In this document: one piece after another, positions 1 to 6,039 of the stretch | How positions within the stretch are numbered: position 1 is the first letter of the stretch | How the letters are laid out: each line of letters begins with the position of its first letter | Assembly: GCA_938028175.1 (NCBI GenBank) | Contig: CALJAE010000132.1 | Span: 1-7,009, forward strand | Reading direction: 5' to 3' | Origin: an uncultured Acidimicrobiales bacterium | GTDB lineage: Bacteria > Actinomycetota > Acidimicrobiia > Acidimicrobiales > SZUA-35 | DNA length: 7,009 bases | Program-made: the position numbers and the translations under genes | The notes under the pieces: generated by a model | What the model saw: the letters and a program-made list of their open reading frames with translations, nothing else | What the model was told of the DNA's origin: nothing | Databases searched by the model: none

Positions 1-849
1 GGTCTGACTGGTTCGCAAGGCCGCTACTACGGCCTGCTCAACAAAGAGTATGGGACACAAGTTGTTGCCGGTACCAACCCTAAGAAGGCCGGCACCGACG
101 TAGAAGGAATTCCTATCTATGCAACTGTGGCTGAAGCAAAAGAAGCAACCGGTGCAACAGCAAGTTGTGTCTTTATCCCAGCTCCGTTTGTTAAAGCTGC
201 AGTTCTAGAAGCAGCCGAGGCTGGTTTGGAACTAGTAGTTGTAATCACCGAAGGTGTTCCGGCACACGATGAAGCAATGTTCTTCAACAAAGTCAGCCAA
301 GACTTTCCAAATACGAGAATCCTTGGACCTAACTGTCCTGGGCTTATCTCTCCAGGTAAAGCCAACATCGGAATCACAGCCGGCCACATCGCAAAAGAAG
401 GTGGCCCAGTAGGAATCGTGAGCCGGAGTGGAACACTTACGTACCAGGCTCTGTATGAACTTAAGCAAAAAGACATCGGTGTGACCACTTGTGTTGGTAT
501 CGGTGGTGACCCTGTTCCTGGAACCAGCTTTATTGATTGTCTCGAAGCTTTCGAAGCTGACCCAGAAACTAAAGCTGTCATGATGATTGGCGAGATTGGT
601 GGCTCAGCTGAAGAAGAAGCAGCCGAGTTCATCGCAGCAAAGATGACTAAGCCAGTTGCTGGCTACATTGCTGGTGTAACGGCACCTCCAGGAAAGAAGA
701 TGGGCCACGCCGGCGCAATCGTCTCTGGTGGCAAAGGAACAGCTCAAGCTAAAATCGAAGCCCTAACCAAAGCTGGTGCACTAATGGGTGAGAACCCAAC
801 CGAGGCTGGCGAACTGATGGCCAAGATTGTTTCTGAGCTAGGAGAGTAG
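1..849 (+). CDS. sucD: Succinyl-CoA synthetase (ADP/GDP-forming) alpha subunit, 5'-truncated by window edge
   Basis: This is the alpha subunit of the TCA-cycle enzyme that converts succinyl-CoA to succinate with substrate-level phosphorylation. It acts in the cytoplasm together with the beta subunit SucC. The frame is open from base 1 and encodes 282 residues. It begins at the GLTGSQGRYY loop, part of the N-terminal CoA-binding Rossmann fold, so by comparison with E. coli SucD about 14 N-terminal residues lie upstream of the window. Family motifs visible are VITEGVPAHD, GPNCPGLISPGKANIG, SRSGTLTYQ, GIGGDPVPGTSF, GEIGGSAEEEAAEFI and GHAGAIVSGGKGTA. The His of the last motif (codon at 706-708) is the phosphorylated active-site histidine. 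sucC would be expected just upstream. The stop codon TAG shares its last base with the GTG start of purH, so the two genes are probably co-transcribed and translationally coupled. Nothing looks degraded. Confidence 0.97.
   Translation, partial: GLTGSQGRYYGLLNKEYGTQVVAGTNPKKAGTDVEGIPIYATVAEAKEATGATASCVFIPAPFVKAAVLEAAEAGLELVVVITEGVPAHDEAMFFNKVSQDFPNTRILGPNCPGLISPGKANIGITAGHIAKEGGPVGIVSRSGTLTYQALYELKQKDIGVTTCVGIGGDPVPGTSFIDCLEAFEADPETKAVMMIGEIGGSAEEEAAEFIAAKMTKPVAGYIAGVTAPPGKKMGHAGAIVSGGKGTAQAKIEALTKAGALMGENPTEAGELMAKIVSELGE
840..846 (+). promoter_or_regulatory. Ribosome binding site of purH inside the sucD 3' end
   Basis: The sequence AGGAGAG lies within the last codons of sucD and ends two bases before the GTG at 849. 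The AGGAG core is four bases from the start. This good Shine-Dalgarno match supports the GTG start that overlaps the sucD stop (TAGTG). Confidence 0.7.
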
Positions 850-2381
850 TGAGAGCTTTAATCTCAGTTTTTGACAAGTCTGGAATTGTTGAGTTCGCAG
901 CATCATTGCACGAGCTCGGCGTCGAGATTGTTTCATCTGGTGGAACTGCGAAAGAGATAGCTGCGGCCGATATCCCTGTTGTGGATGTCGCCGATTTTAC
1001 TGGCTACCCGCCAATGCTTGGACACAGGGTGGTAACCCTGCATCCTAAAGTTCATGGCGGTATCTTGGCTGACCGCCGAGACGCCGACCACCTCCAAGAC
1101 TTGGAAACTCATAGTATCGATCTAATCGATATTGTCGTGACCAATCTTTATCCGTTCGATACCGACCCGTCAATTGATCTAATCGATATCGGCGGCCCGA
1201 CCCTGGTTCGTGCAGCAGCTAAGAACCATGAGCATGTGACTGTCATTGTCGACCCAACAGACTACGAAGTGGTCTTGGGAGAGATTGCCGAAAATGGAAA
1301 CACTTCTTCTGGATTGCGAAAACAACTAGCAGGAAAAGCGTTTACCCACACAACATCGTACGATGCTGCGATTGCTAGCTGGATGACTAACAGCTCACTA
1401 ACTGACGGACTGGGTCAACCCAAGAGCGAAGTAGATTTGCCTGAACAAATTGTGCTCTCTCTAGAGAAAGCTAGCGATTTACGGTACGGCGAGAACCCTC
1501 ATCAATCCGGAGCTCGCTATCGACTTAACGGGGCTGAGTCATGGCTCGATTCAGTCGAACAACTTAGTGGCCTTGACCTAAGTTATCTAAATTACTTTGA
1601 CGCAGAGGCTGCTTGGTCGCTTGTTCACGACCTTGGTGATAGCCCAGCTGCGGCCATTATCAAGCACGCAAACCCTTGCGGTGTTGCGGTCGCTGAGACT
1701 TTGTCTTCTGCTTACTCACAAGCCTATGAATGTGACAGTCGTTCTGCCTTCGGTGGAATTGTCGCTCTCAACCGTGAGGTAGATGAGGATACTGTTGCTG
1801 CCATAGTTGAGGCAGCACAAGCCGACGTGATTATTGCTCCTAGCTATGCCGAAGGAGTCGTTGATAAACTGATAGCGAAGCGCAAGAATACTCGCATTCT
1901 TGTGGCGCAGCCGCCGGAACCGGTGGCATTGCAGGTGCGACAAATCGGTGAGGGTTTTCTTGTGCAGCAGAGCCACCATTTTGCAGCAGACTCTGATTCG
2001 TGGGAGACCGTGACAGAATCAAAGCCAACCGCAGATGGTCTACAAGACGCGGCTCTCGCTTGGCGGGTCTGCGGCCATGTGAGCTCTAATGCAATCGTGC
2101 TTGCCAAAGATGGTGTTGCGTGGGGAATTGGTGCCGGTCAGCAGAATCGAGTCGAATCTGGTGAACTAGCTGTCAAGAAAGCTTCTAATCGAGCTAAGGG
2201 TGGCGCCTGTGCATCCGATGCTTTCTTCCCATTCGCTGACGGCCTAGAAGTTGCCGCAGCAGCGGGAGTCTCTGTAGTTATACAACCAGGTGGATCTGTT
2301 AAAGATGAAGAGGTAATTGCAGCGGCCAATGAGCTTGGCCTAGCAATGGTCTTCACAGGAGAGCGCCAGTTCAGGCACTAG
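849..2381 (+). CDS. purH: Bifunctional phosphoribosylaminoimidazolecarboxamide formyltransferase / IMP cyclohydrolase
   Basis: PurH catalyses the last two steps of de novo purine synthesis: AICAR plus 10-formyl-THF gives FAICAR, which is then cyclised to IMP. The product is 510 residues, slightly shorter than E. coli PurH (about 529). The N-terminal MGS-like IMP cyclohydrolase domain (about 1-190) shows SVFDKSGIVEFA, SSGGTAKEI, TLHPKVHGGI, NLYPF (Tyr101) and IDIGGPT (Asp113) followed by AAAKNH (Lys125). The C-terminal AICAR transformylase domain (about 200-510) shows RYGENPHQSGARY, KHANPCG with the catalytic Lys272-His273 pair, SAFGGIVALNREVD, GGACASDAFFPFADGLE and the C-terminal FTGERQFRH. 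The loop between NLYPF and IDIGGPT is short compared with E. coli. One oddity is Val62 where the family normally has Lys in RVKTLHP. The GTG start overlaps the sucD stop and has a good ribosome binding site. FolD, encoded 1.2 kb downstream, supplies the formyl-folate donor. Function is assigned with high confidence; the strength of the cyclohydrolase activity is an open question. Confidence 0.97.
   Translation: MRALISVFDKSGIVEFAASLHELGVEIVSSGGTAKEIAAADIPVVDVADFTGYPPMLGHRVVTLHPKVHGGILADRRDADHLQDLETHSIDLIDIVVTNLYPFDTDPSIDLIDIGGPTLVRAAAKNHEHVTVIVDPTDYEVVLGEIAENGNTSSGLRKQLAGKAFTHTTSYDAAIASWMTNSSLTDGLGQPKSEVDLPEQIVLSLEKASDLRYGENPHQSGARYRLNGAESWLDSVEQLSGLDLSYLNYFDAEAAWSLVHDLGDSPAAAIIKHANPCGVAVAETLSSAYSQAYECDSRSAFGGIVALNREVDEDTVAAIVEAAQADVIIAPSYAEGVVDKLIAKRKNTRILVAQPPEPVALQVRQIGEGFLVQQSHHFAADSDSWETVTESKPTADGLQDAALAWRVCGHVSSNAIVLAKDGVAWGIGAGQQNRVESGELAVKKASNRAKGGACASDAFFPFADGLEVAAAAGVSVVIQPGGSVKDEEVIAAANELGLAMVFTGERQFRH
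1119..1189 (+). repeat. Short in-frame direct repeat inside purH (GATCTAATCGATAT, two copies)
   Basis: The 14-base sequence GATCTAATCGATAT occurs at 1119-1132 and again at 1176-1189, exactly 57 bases (19 codons) apart. Both copies are in the same reading frame and encode the heptapeptide SIDLIDI, once before NLYPF and once at the shortened loop before GGPT. Both segments correspond to naturally similar beta-strand motifs in PurH, so similarity is partly expected; the identity at DNA level is the unusual part. Confidence 0.7.
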
Positions 2382-2419
2382 GACTTATCCCAACTTGAAT
2401 TCCCGCCAAATAGGTCTAT

Positions 2420-2438
2420 CGGCCCGGGCGCCGTTTTT
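2420..2438 (+). terminator. Possible rho-independent terminator after purH
   Basis: A four-base GC stem, CGGC (2420-2423) paired with GCCG (2430-2433), has a six-base loop and is followed immediately by five T residues (2434-2438). It lies 39 bases after the purH stop in the 128-nt gap before the next gene. The stem is short, so this is a weak candidate; its place at the only sizeable gap between the housekeeping genes supports it. Confidence 0.4.
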
Positions 2439-2476
2439 ACTGTTAATTGTTCCCAGTCATCTTTCTGTAAAGACGA

Positions 2477-2494
2477 GGATCACCTCCTTGGTGA
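2477..2494 (+). other. Sequence identical to the 16S rRNA 3' end (anti-Shine-Dalgarno) in a small hairpin
   Basis: GGATCACCTCCTT (2477-2489) is the same 13 bases as the highly conserved 3' end of bacterial 16S rRNA, including the anti-Shine-Dalgarno CCTCC. It overlaps a five-base-pair inverted repeat, TCACC (2480-2484) and GGTGA (2490-2494), which puts TCCTT in the loop. On the minus strand it reads as a perfect extended Shine-Dalgarno, but no start codon follows at usable spacing. No other rRNA sequence is seen around it. It lies between purH and the M24 peptidase gene. Its role, if any, is unknown. Confidence 0.5.
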
Positions 2495-2496
2495 AC

Positions 2497-2502
2497 TACT
2501 GT
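2497..2502 (+). promoter_or_regulatory. Possible -10 element for a leaderless transcript of the M24 peptidase gene
   Basis: TACTGT matches the TANNNT form of the actinobacterial -10 element and ends seven bases before the ATG at 2510, so transcription could begin at or next to the start codon. The gene has no convincing Shine-Dalgarno, which agrees with a leaderless message. No -35 element is evident, so this is tentative. Confidence 0.35.
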
Positions 2503-2509
2503 TTTTCTT

Positions 2510-3622
2510 ATGGGTTCAATCTTTTCAGAACGTATAGATCGAGCACGACAGCAGATGAACGCCACAGGCGTTGACGCTTTGTGTCTATCAGTTGGCGCCG
2601 ACCTGCCGTATCTCACCGGATATGCAGCTATGCCGCTTGAGCGGCTAACAATGTTAGTTATCAGGCTAGATGGAGAGGCGAAGCTAGTTGTTCCAGAGCT
2701 TGAGGCCCCGCTTGTCAAAGAAACCGGCGACTTTACAGTTGTTCCGTGGGGAGAAACAGCTGACCCCTTAGACCTTGTGACACAAATGTTGTCAGGGGCG
2801 AACAAGGTAGCAGTTGGTGAAACCACTTGGGCTCGCTTCCTGGTTGGTTTAATAGATCGATCTCCTAATTTGGCGTTCTGCAATGCTGGATTAGTAATGA
2901 CACCGCTTCGTGCAGTAAAGACTGCTGATGAAATCGCAATGTTGCGTTCGGCCGCTCACGCTGTTGACCGAATAGCAGCCAGGCTTCAGTCTGGAGAGAT
3001 TCCACTTGTTGGGCAAACTGAAGCTCAAGTCTCGGCCGAACTGGGCAGGCAAATTGTTGAAGAAGGTCATCGTAAAGTTAACTTCGCAATCGTTGCTGCC
3101 GGCGAAAATGCAGCAAGCCCACATCATGACGCAGGGGATCGAGTAATTAAAGAAGGAGAGGTCGTGCTTTGTGACTTTGGTGGAACTATGTTTGGCGACG
3201 ATGGTGTCGGTTACTGTTCGGACTTAACCCGGTGTGTGTATACCGGAGAGCCATCGCCTGAGTTTGCTGAAATGTACGCAGTGTTGCTTGAAGCTCAAAG
3301 GGCGTCGCTGGCTGTCGCTAAAGCTGGGACACCGGCTGAAGACGTAGATAGAGCGGGGCGCTCAATTATTGATGCGGCAGGCTATGGAGAGTATTTTATT
3401 CATCGAACCGGCCACGGTATCGGGGTAGAAGCCCACGAAGAGCCTTACATAGTAGAAGGCAATTCTGATCCACTAGTTGCGGGTAATGCGTTCTCTATAG
3501 AGCCAGGTATCTACATCCCGGGCAAGTTTGGAGCTCGAATCGAAGACATTGTTGTTGCTGGTGAAACAGCATCTGACCCGCTCAATGTCGTCGACCACAA
3601 CTTGGCGGTTATCGAAGGCTAA
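2510..3622 (+). CDS. M24 family metallopeptidase, Xaa-Pro aminopeptidase/dipeptidase-like (creatinase fold)
   Basis: This is a probable cytoplasmic dinuclear-metal peptidase that removes residues ahead of proline or splits Xaa-Pro dipeptides. The 370 residues fit the PepP/PepQ-like family (about 350-440). An N-terminal creatinase-type domain (about 1-130; ADLPYLTGYAAMPLERLTML) precedes the pita-bread catalytic domain (about 135-360). All five metal ligands are visible: Asp222 (CDFGG), Asp238 (YCSDLTR), His302 (GHGIGVEAHEEP), Glu331 (SIEPGIY) and Glu345 (GARIEDIV). His205-His206 in SPHHDAGDR is also typical. The two aspartates are 16 residues apart, about five more than the usual D-x10-D, because of an extra MFGDDGVG-like loop. 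The ATG at 2510 is the only start after an in-frame TGA at 2492. No Shine-Dalgarno is evident. Nine bases separate its stop from folD. Exact specificity (PepP, PepQ or another M24 enzyme) cannot be set from sequence, and it has no obvious pathway link to its purine/folate neighbours. Confidence 0.92.
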   Translation: MGSIFSERIDRARQQMNATGVDALCLSVGADLPYLTGYAAMPLERLTMLVIRLDGEAKLVVPELEAPLVKETGDFTVVPWGETADPLDLVTQMLSGANKVAVGETTWARFLVGLIDRSPNLAFCNAGLVMTPLRAVKTADEIAMLRSAAHAVDRIAARLQSGEIPLVGQTEAQVSAELGRQIVEEGHRKVNFAIVAAGENAASPHHDAGDRVIKEGEVVLCDFGGTMFGDDGVGYCSDLTRCVYTGEPSPEFAEMYAVLLEAQRASLAVAKAGTPAEDVDRAGRSIIDAAGYGEYFIHRTGHGIGVEAHEEPYIVEGNSDPLVAGNAFSIEPGIYIPGKFGARIEDIVVAGETASDPLNVVDHNLAVIEG

Positions 3623-3631
3623 GCTACACCT

Positions 3632-4477
3632 ATGGCACAGTTTCTTTCAGGCGCAGAGGTTGCAGAGGCTGTATTGGCTGATGTGGCTGAGCGCGCAGCA
3701 CAGCTAGCAGATCGAGGTATTACGCCTGGGTTGGGTACGATTCTTGTCGGCGACGATGGTCCAAGTGCTAGCTATGTGCGCAAGAAGCACGAAACGTGCG
3801 AACAAGTTGGAGTAAAGTCTTTTCATATTGGGATAGACGCTGCAGCTGATCCAGCAGAGCTTACAAAAGCTGTTTTGGAATTCAATAATAATCCTGAAGT
3901 AGATGGATTTATTATCCAGCACCCGACACCCGAAGGTTTCGACTTTAACGCTGCTTTGATGCAGATGAACCCGGATAAAGACGGTGACGGGCTACATCCA
4001 GTTAACTTAGGTCGTTTGGTACTTCAGCAGCCTGGCCCGCGACCGGCGACACCGGCTGGCATCCTTCAAATGCTAGATCATTACAACATCGATTTGGCTG
4101 GCAAGCATGTCGTGGTAGTTGGGCGCGGTCCCACTTTGGGTCGCCCGATGGCATTGATGTTGGCTAACAAAGGTGTCGATGCTGCCGTGACCGTAGTTCA
4201 CTCTCGAGTTAGCGATATAGCTAGCTTTACCAAACAAGCCGATGTGATTGTCTCGGCCGTTGGTCGCCAAAACACGATTAAGCCTGAAATGGTTAAAGAT
4301 GGAGCTGTAGTGGTCTCTGGAGGAATCAGCTGGGAAGGCAAAAAGCTGCTCCCAGATGTAGACGAACTAGTGGCGGAAAAAGCTTCTTGGATTACTCCAC
4401 GATTAGGTGGAGTTGGGCCAACTACGGTAGCCATGTTGCTACGAAACACTATTGAAGCAGCCGAGGCGTCAGCTTAG
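3632..4477 (+). CDS. folD: Bifunctional methylenetetrahydrofolate dehydrogenase (NADP+) / methenyltetrahydrofolate cyclohydrolase
   Basis: FolD interconverts 5,10-methylene-THF, 5,10-methenyl-THF and 10-formyl-THF in the cytoplasm. The last is the formyl donor for PurH, encoded upstream. The 281 residues match the family length. The catalytic domain shows SASYVRKKHETC with Tyr48 and the catalytic Lys52, the folate-binding GFIIQHPTPEGFD with Gln96, and PDKDGDGLHPVNLGRL with Asp119. The usual CTPxG reads ATPAG (139-143). The Rossmann domain has the loop GRGPTLGRP (164-172), resembling the GRGVTVGRP form of actinobacterial FolD rather than GRSxxVGxP. The C-terminus has PRLGGVGPTTVAMLLRNT, close to the family PGGVGPMT signature. 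The ATG lies nine bases after the M24 peptidase stop with only a weak, distant GAAGG (3614-3618) as ribosome binding site, so it is likely expressed from the upstream transcript. It is the last gene of the + strand run. Confidence 0.97.
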   Translation: MAQFLSGAEVAEAVLADVAERAAQLADRGITPGLGTILVGDDGPSASYVRKKHETCEQVGVKSFHIGIDAAADPAELTKAVLEFNNNPEVDGFIIQHPTPEGFDFNAALMQMNPDKDGDGLHPVNLGRLVLQQPGPRPATPAGILQMLDHYNIDLAGKHVVVVGRGPTLGRPMALMLANKGVDAAVTVVHSRVSDIASFTKQADVIVSAVGRQNTIKPEMVKDGAVVVSGGISWEGKKLLPDVDELVAEKASWITPRLGGVGPTTVAMLLRNTIEAAEASA

Positions 4478-4499
4478 ACCATTTGAGGTTGGTTGCTTC

Positions 4500-5204
4500 C
4501 TAGATGCCTCGAGATTTTCGTGGTGTGTCCGGTCCACCCAGGGAAGAGTTTGGCTTAATAGATTCTCTATGTTTAGATGTGCTGACTCCTTGACTAGGGG
4601 TGGTCCCAGAAAAGCTTGGGTTTGTGTTTGATTGTGGGCCTAGCAAAATGTTTATTTGTGAGTGTATTCGGCTGAGTATTTCGGTTACCGAAAGTTTTTC
4701 TGTTTCGAGATGTGGCCCAATGTCGATCGACAAAGCTTCTGCAACTAGGTCGAGTTCCCAACTGATTTCTTCTAGTAGGACTTCACTGGTGGCTACCAAA
4801 TCTGGATCTCCAAAACGGTAACCATGAGTCATAAAACTGTCTGCGGTAATTTTCAGAGAGCGCTCATCAGAGAAGTAGACAGATTCTTGAATGCCGAGAT
4901 GCTCAGTGAGAGTCTTTAACGAATCAACGATGCTGAATACTCGTATATCTAGCGTGTTAACAACTTGAGATCCGGCGAGTAATGGATGATAAGAGGACGG
5001 CTCAGTTTTGAGGCCAGCCCGATTTAGGAGTTTGTTTAGAGTTGCTGCAATTGAGTCAAGGATTTGTATATGTGACTCATCGAGCACATTATCCTTTGGG
5101 TGAGATTCAGGCATTCCCTTGATCATCCCAGCGGCCATAAGGACATCGAGAAAGTCCATCTGAAACGTATTTGGATCTAGTTTCTCTGGATGCTCTGAAC
5201 TCAT
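4500..5204 (-). CDS. Hypothetical protein, predicted helical with Ser/Thr/Pro-rich tail
   Basis: I do not recognise this 234-residue protein. It begins MSSEHPEKLDP at the ATG at 5204-5202, preceded by AGGTGG three bases upstream; the frame is open further to a TTG at 5261, but that start has no such support. Residues about 14-190 look mainly alpha-helical, with several amphipathic segments (for example LDSIAATLNKLLNRAG, VDSLKTLTEHLG, EEISWELDLVAEALSIDIG, ILSRIHSQINILLG). Residues about 190-234 are low complexity, rich in Ser, Thr, Pro and Gly, and end basic (TPRKSRGI), so probably disordered. I see no signal peptide, membrane segment or catalytic motif. It is convergent with folD (22 bases between stops) and divergent from the winged-helix genes across a 171-nt gap, which suggests, but does not prove, shared regulation or function. 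The moderate length of the frame, its ribosome binding site and protein-like composition favour a real gene. Confidence 0.75.
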   Translation of the reverse strand: MSSEHPEKLDPNTFQMDFLDVLMAAGMIKGMPESHPKDNVLDESHIQILDSIAATLNKLLNRAGLKTEPSSYHPLLAGSQVVNTLDIRVFSIVDSLKTLTEHLGIQESVYFSDERSLKITADSFMTHGYRFGDPDLVATSEVLLEEISWELDLVAEALSIDIGPHLETEKLSVTEILSRIHSQINILLGPQSNTNPSFSGTTPSQGVSTSKHRESIKPNSSLGGPDTPRKSRGI

Positions 5205-5207
5205 GTG

Positions 5208-5213
5208 CCACCT
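5208..5213 (-). promoter_or_regulatory. Ribosome binding site deciding the start of the minus-strand hypothetical gene
   Basis: On the minus strand AGGTGG stands three bases before the ATG at 5204. The spacing is a little short, but the same AGGTG core precedes both winged-helix genes on the other side, which supports this start over the upstream in-frame TTG. Confidence 0.5.
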
Positions 5214-5336
5214 GATTATCAAGCGTATCAGAAGGCCTGTCGCTATAAATGGCGTAGTCAAGCCAGAAATAGCCTAAGTGCCTTCATCAAGGGGCAGACG
5301 GCGATTTTGCGGGGGATGCCTTTTGTGTTGAACCTG

Positions 5337-5342
5337 TACAAT
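5337..5342 (+). promoter_or_regulatory. Possible -10 element of the winged-helix gene pair
   Basis: TACAAT matches five of six bases of the TATAAT consensus and lies 33 bases before the ATG at 5376, leaving a leader of roughly 25-30 bases that includes the ribosome binding site. No -35 box at 16-18 bases is convincing. Confidence 0.4.
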
Positions 5343-5359
5343 GACTGAGCTGGAAAACT

Positions 5360-5367
5360 AGGTGGAG
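5360..5367 (+). promoter_or_regulatory. Ribosome binding site of the first winged-helix gene
   Basis: AGGTGGAG lies eight bases before the ATG at 5376, a normal spacing, and supports this start. Confidence 0.6.
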
Positions 5368-5375
5368 AAATAGTC

Positions 5376-5987
5376 ATGGCGGCACCAAAGATTGAATTTA
5401 GGGTTGGAACTAACCCAGACAAGATTGAACGCTGGGGTAGTACGGCCATTTCAGTTCTGGCTGGTTTAGGCGTTTATCAAGTAGACACCACCGGTAGTTC
5501 TAATCTTATCGCTCCTCCCAATTGGGAGATCATGTACAACATTGGCGTCAAAGAACTAGAAGATGTCTCAGAGCTATTGGCTGAATCAGGTTACCTGGTT
5601 GAAGTCCCAGACCACGTGGAGAGAGAAACGCCGGCGTTTATTCTCTCTGTTAAAGGAAAGGAATGGGTGCAAGCTGCATTTACAGATCTCTATGCACCCC
5701 CTGGGCTACCTCCGAGAATGTTATGGCATTCGGCATTTCAAACTTTGCAACTATTTGTCAACTATGCAAAAGATGGCGCGAGTGTTTCAGACATCAGTAA
5801 CCAGTATGGTCGCAGTATGTATCGCCTAGACAGAAATTGTCAGTCTCTGAAAGCGATTGGTTGCTTACAGGGAGGCGAAAGGATCAGTACCAAGGAGAAG
5901 AGAATCCGAGAGTATGCTCCAACGGACCTCGGTTTCAGAATGATGCTGACCCAAAGGTCTCATACAAAACCTATTTCTCCAAGGTAA
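5376..5987 (+). CDS. Double winged-helix protein, putative DNA-binding regulator
   Basis: The 203-residue product looks like two winged-helix units in series with no other domain. Unit 1 (about 21-101) has the helix ELEDVSELLAESGYLVEV, then a strand and turn ending FILSVKGKEWVQAAF. Unit 2 (about 117-192) has the helix-turn-helix segment ASVSDISNQYGRSMYRLDRNC, the helix QSLKAIGCLQ, a basic wing (STKEKRIRE) and the closing strand YAPTDLGFRMM. The aromatic-x-x-T-x-x-G close resembles the Y-x-L-T-x-x-G that follows the wing in MarR- and PadR-like regulators. No ligand domain, membrane segment or catalytic motif is seen. The start is set by AGGTGGAG upstream. The next gene begins 52 bases downstream, shares the N-terminal pattern and the TAGGTG...ATGGCGG leader, and is probably a paralogue in the same operon. 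DNA binding is inferred from the fold pattern; protein-protein winged-helix roles are also possible. I recognise no named family. Confidence 0.8.
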   Translation: MAAPKIEFRVGTNPDKIERWGSTAISVLAGLGVYQVDTTGSSNLIAPPNWEIMYNIGVKELEDVSELLAESGYLVEVPDHVERETPAFILSVKGKEWVQAAFTDLYAPPGLPPRMLWHSAFQTLQLFVNYAKDGASVSDISNQYGRSMYRLDRNCQSLKAIGCLQGGERISTKEKRIREYAPTDLGFRMMLTQRSHTKPISPR

Positions 5988-6029
5988 AAGCGCACGGTTA
6001 AAGCAATGAGGTGGCTGTAAACTAATGGT

Positions 6030-6035
6030 AGGTGA
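6030..6035 (+). promoter_or_regulatory. Ribosome binding site of the second winged-helix gene
   Basis: AGGTGA ends four bases before the ATG at 6040. An in-frame ATG at 6025, with GAGGTGG (6008-6014) ten bases before it, would add five residues (MVGET). The 6040 start is preferred because its TAGGTG...ATGGCGG leader matches that of the preceding paralogue and gives the same Met-Ala N-terminus. Confidence 0.5.
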
Positions 6036-6039
6036 AACT

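Larger units (their letters stand above)
5205..5375. promoter_or_regulatory. Divergent intergenic region between the hypothetical gene and the winged-helix genes
   Basis: This 171-nt region must hold the promoters for both divergent units. The best + strand candidate is listed separately at 5337. On the minus strand a TTGACT (+ strand AGTCAA, 5256-5261) resembles a -35 element, but no good -10 lies 16-18 bases after it. A small inverted repeat, CCTT (5281-5284) and AAGG (5289-5292), sits near the middle; it is too short to be called an operator with confidence. No small gene was seen. Confidence 0.45.

Noticed and set aside
117..632. Minus-strand 171-codon frame antisense to sucD
   Set aside because: It is Ser/Ala/Pro-rich and opposite a well-conserved sucD frame, typical of a shadow frame.
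2443..2883. Minus-strand open frame antisense to the M24 gene, with a perfect-looking Shine-Dalgarno (AAGGAGGTGATCC) near its end
   Set aside because: The protein is low-complexity and is a shadow of the strong M24 coding frame. The Shine-Dalgarno lies near its 3' end; the next ATG (2460-2458) is over 20 bases away and opens only five codons.
4478..4499. Bidirectional terminator between the convergent folD and hypothetical genes
   Set aside because: The 22-base gap has no convincing stem or T-tract.
4600..4821. Plus-strand 73-codon frame opposite the minus-strand hypothetical gene
   Set aside because: It is shorter and Ser-rich, with no ribosome binding site, and opposes the better-supported 234-residue frame.
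5205..5261. Extended N-terminus (19 more residues from a TTG at 5261) for the minus-strand hypothetical gene
   Set aside because: There is no ribosome binding site for the TTG, whereas the ATG at 5204 has AGGTGG just upstream.
6018..6023. TAAACT as a -10 element for the second winged-helix gene
   Set aside because: It would put the transcript start around 6030, cutting into the ribosome binding site, and no -35 is seen. Co-transcription with the preceding gene is simpler.
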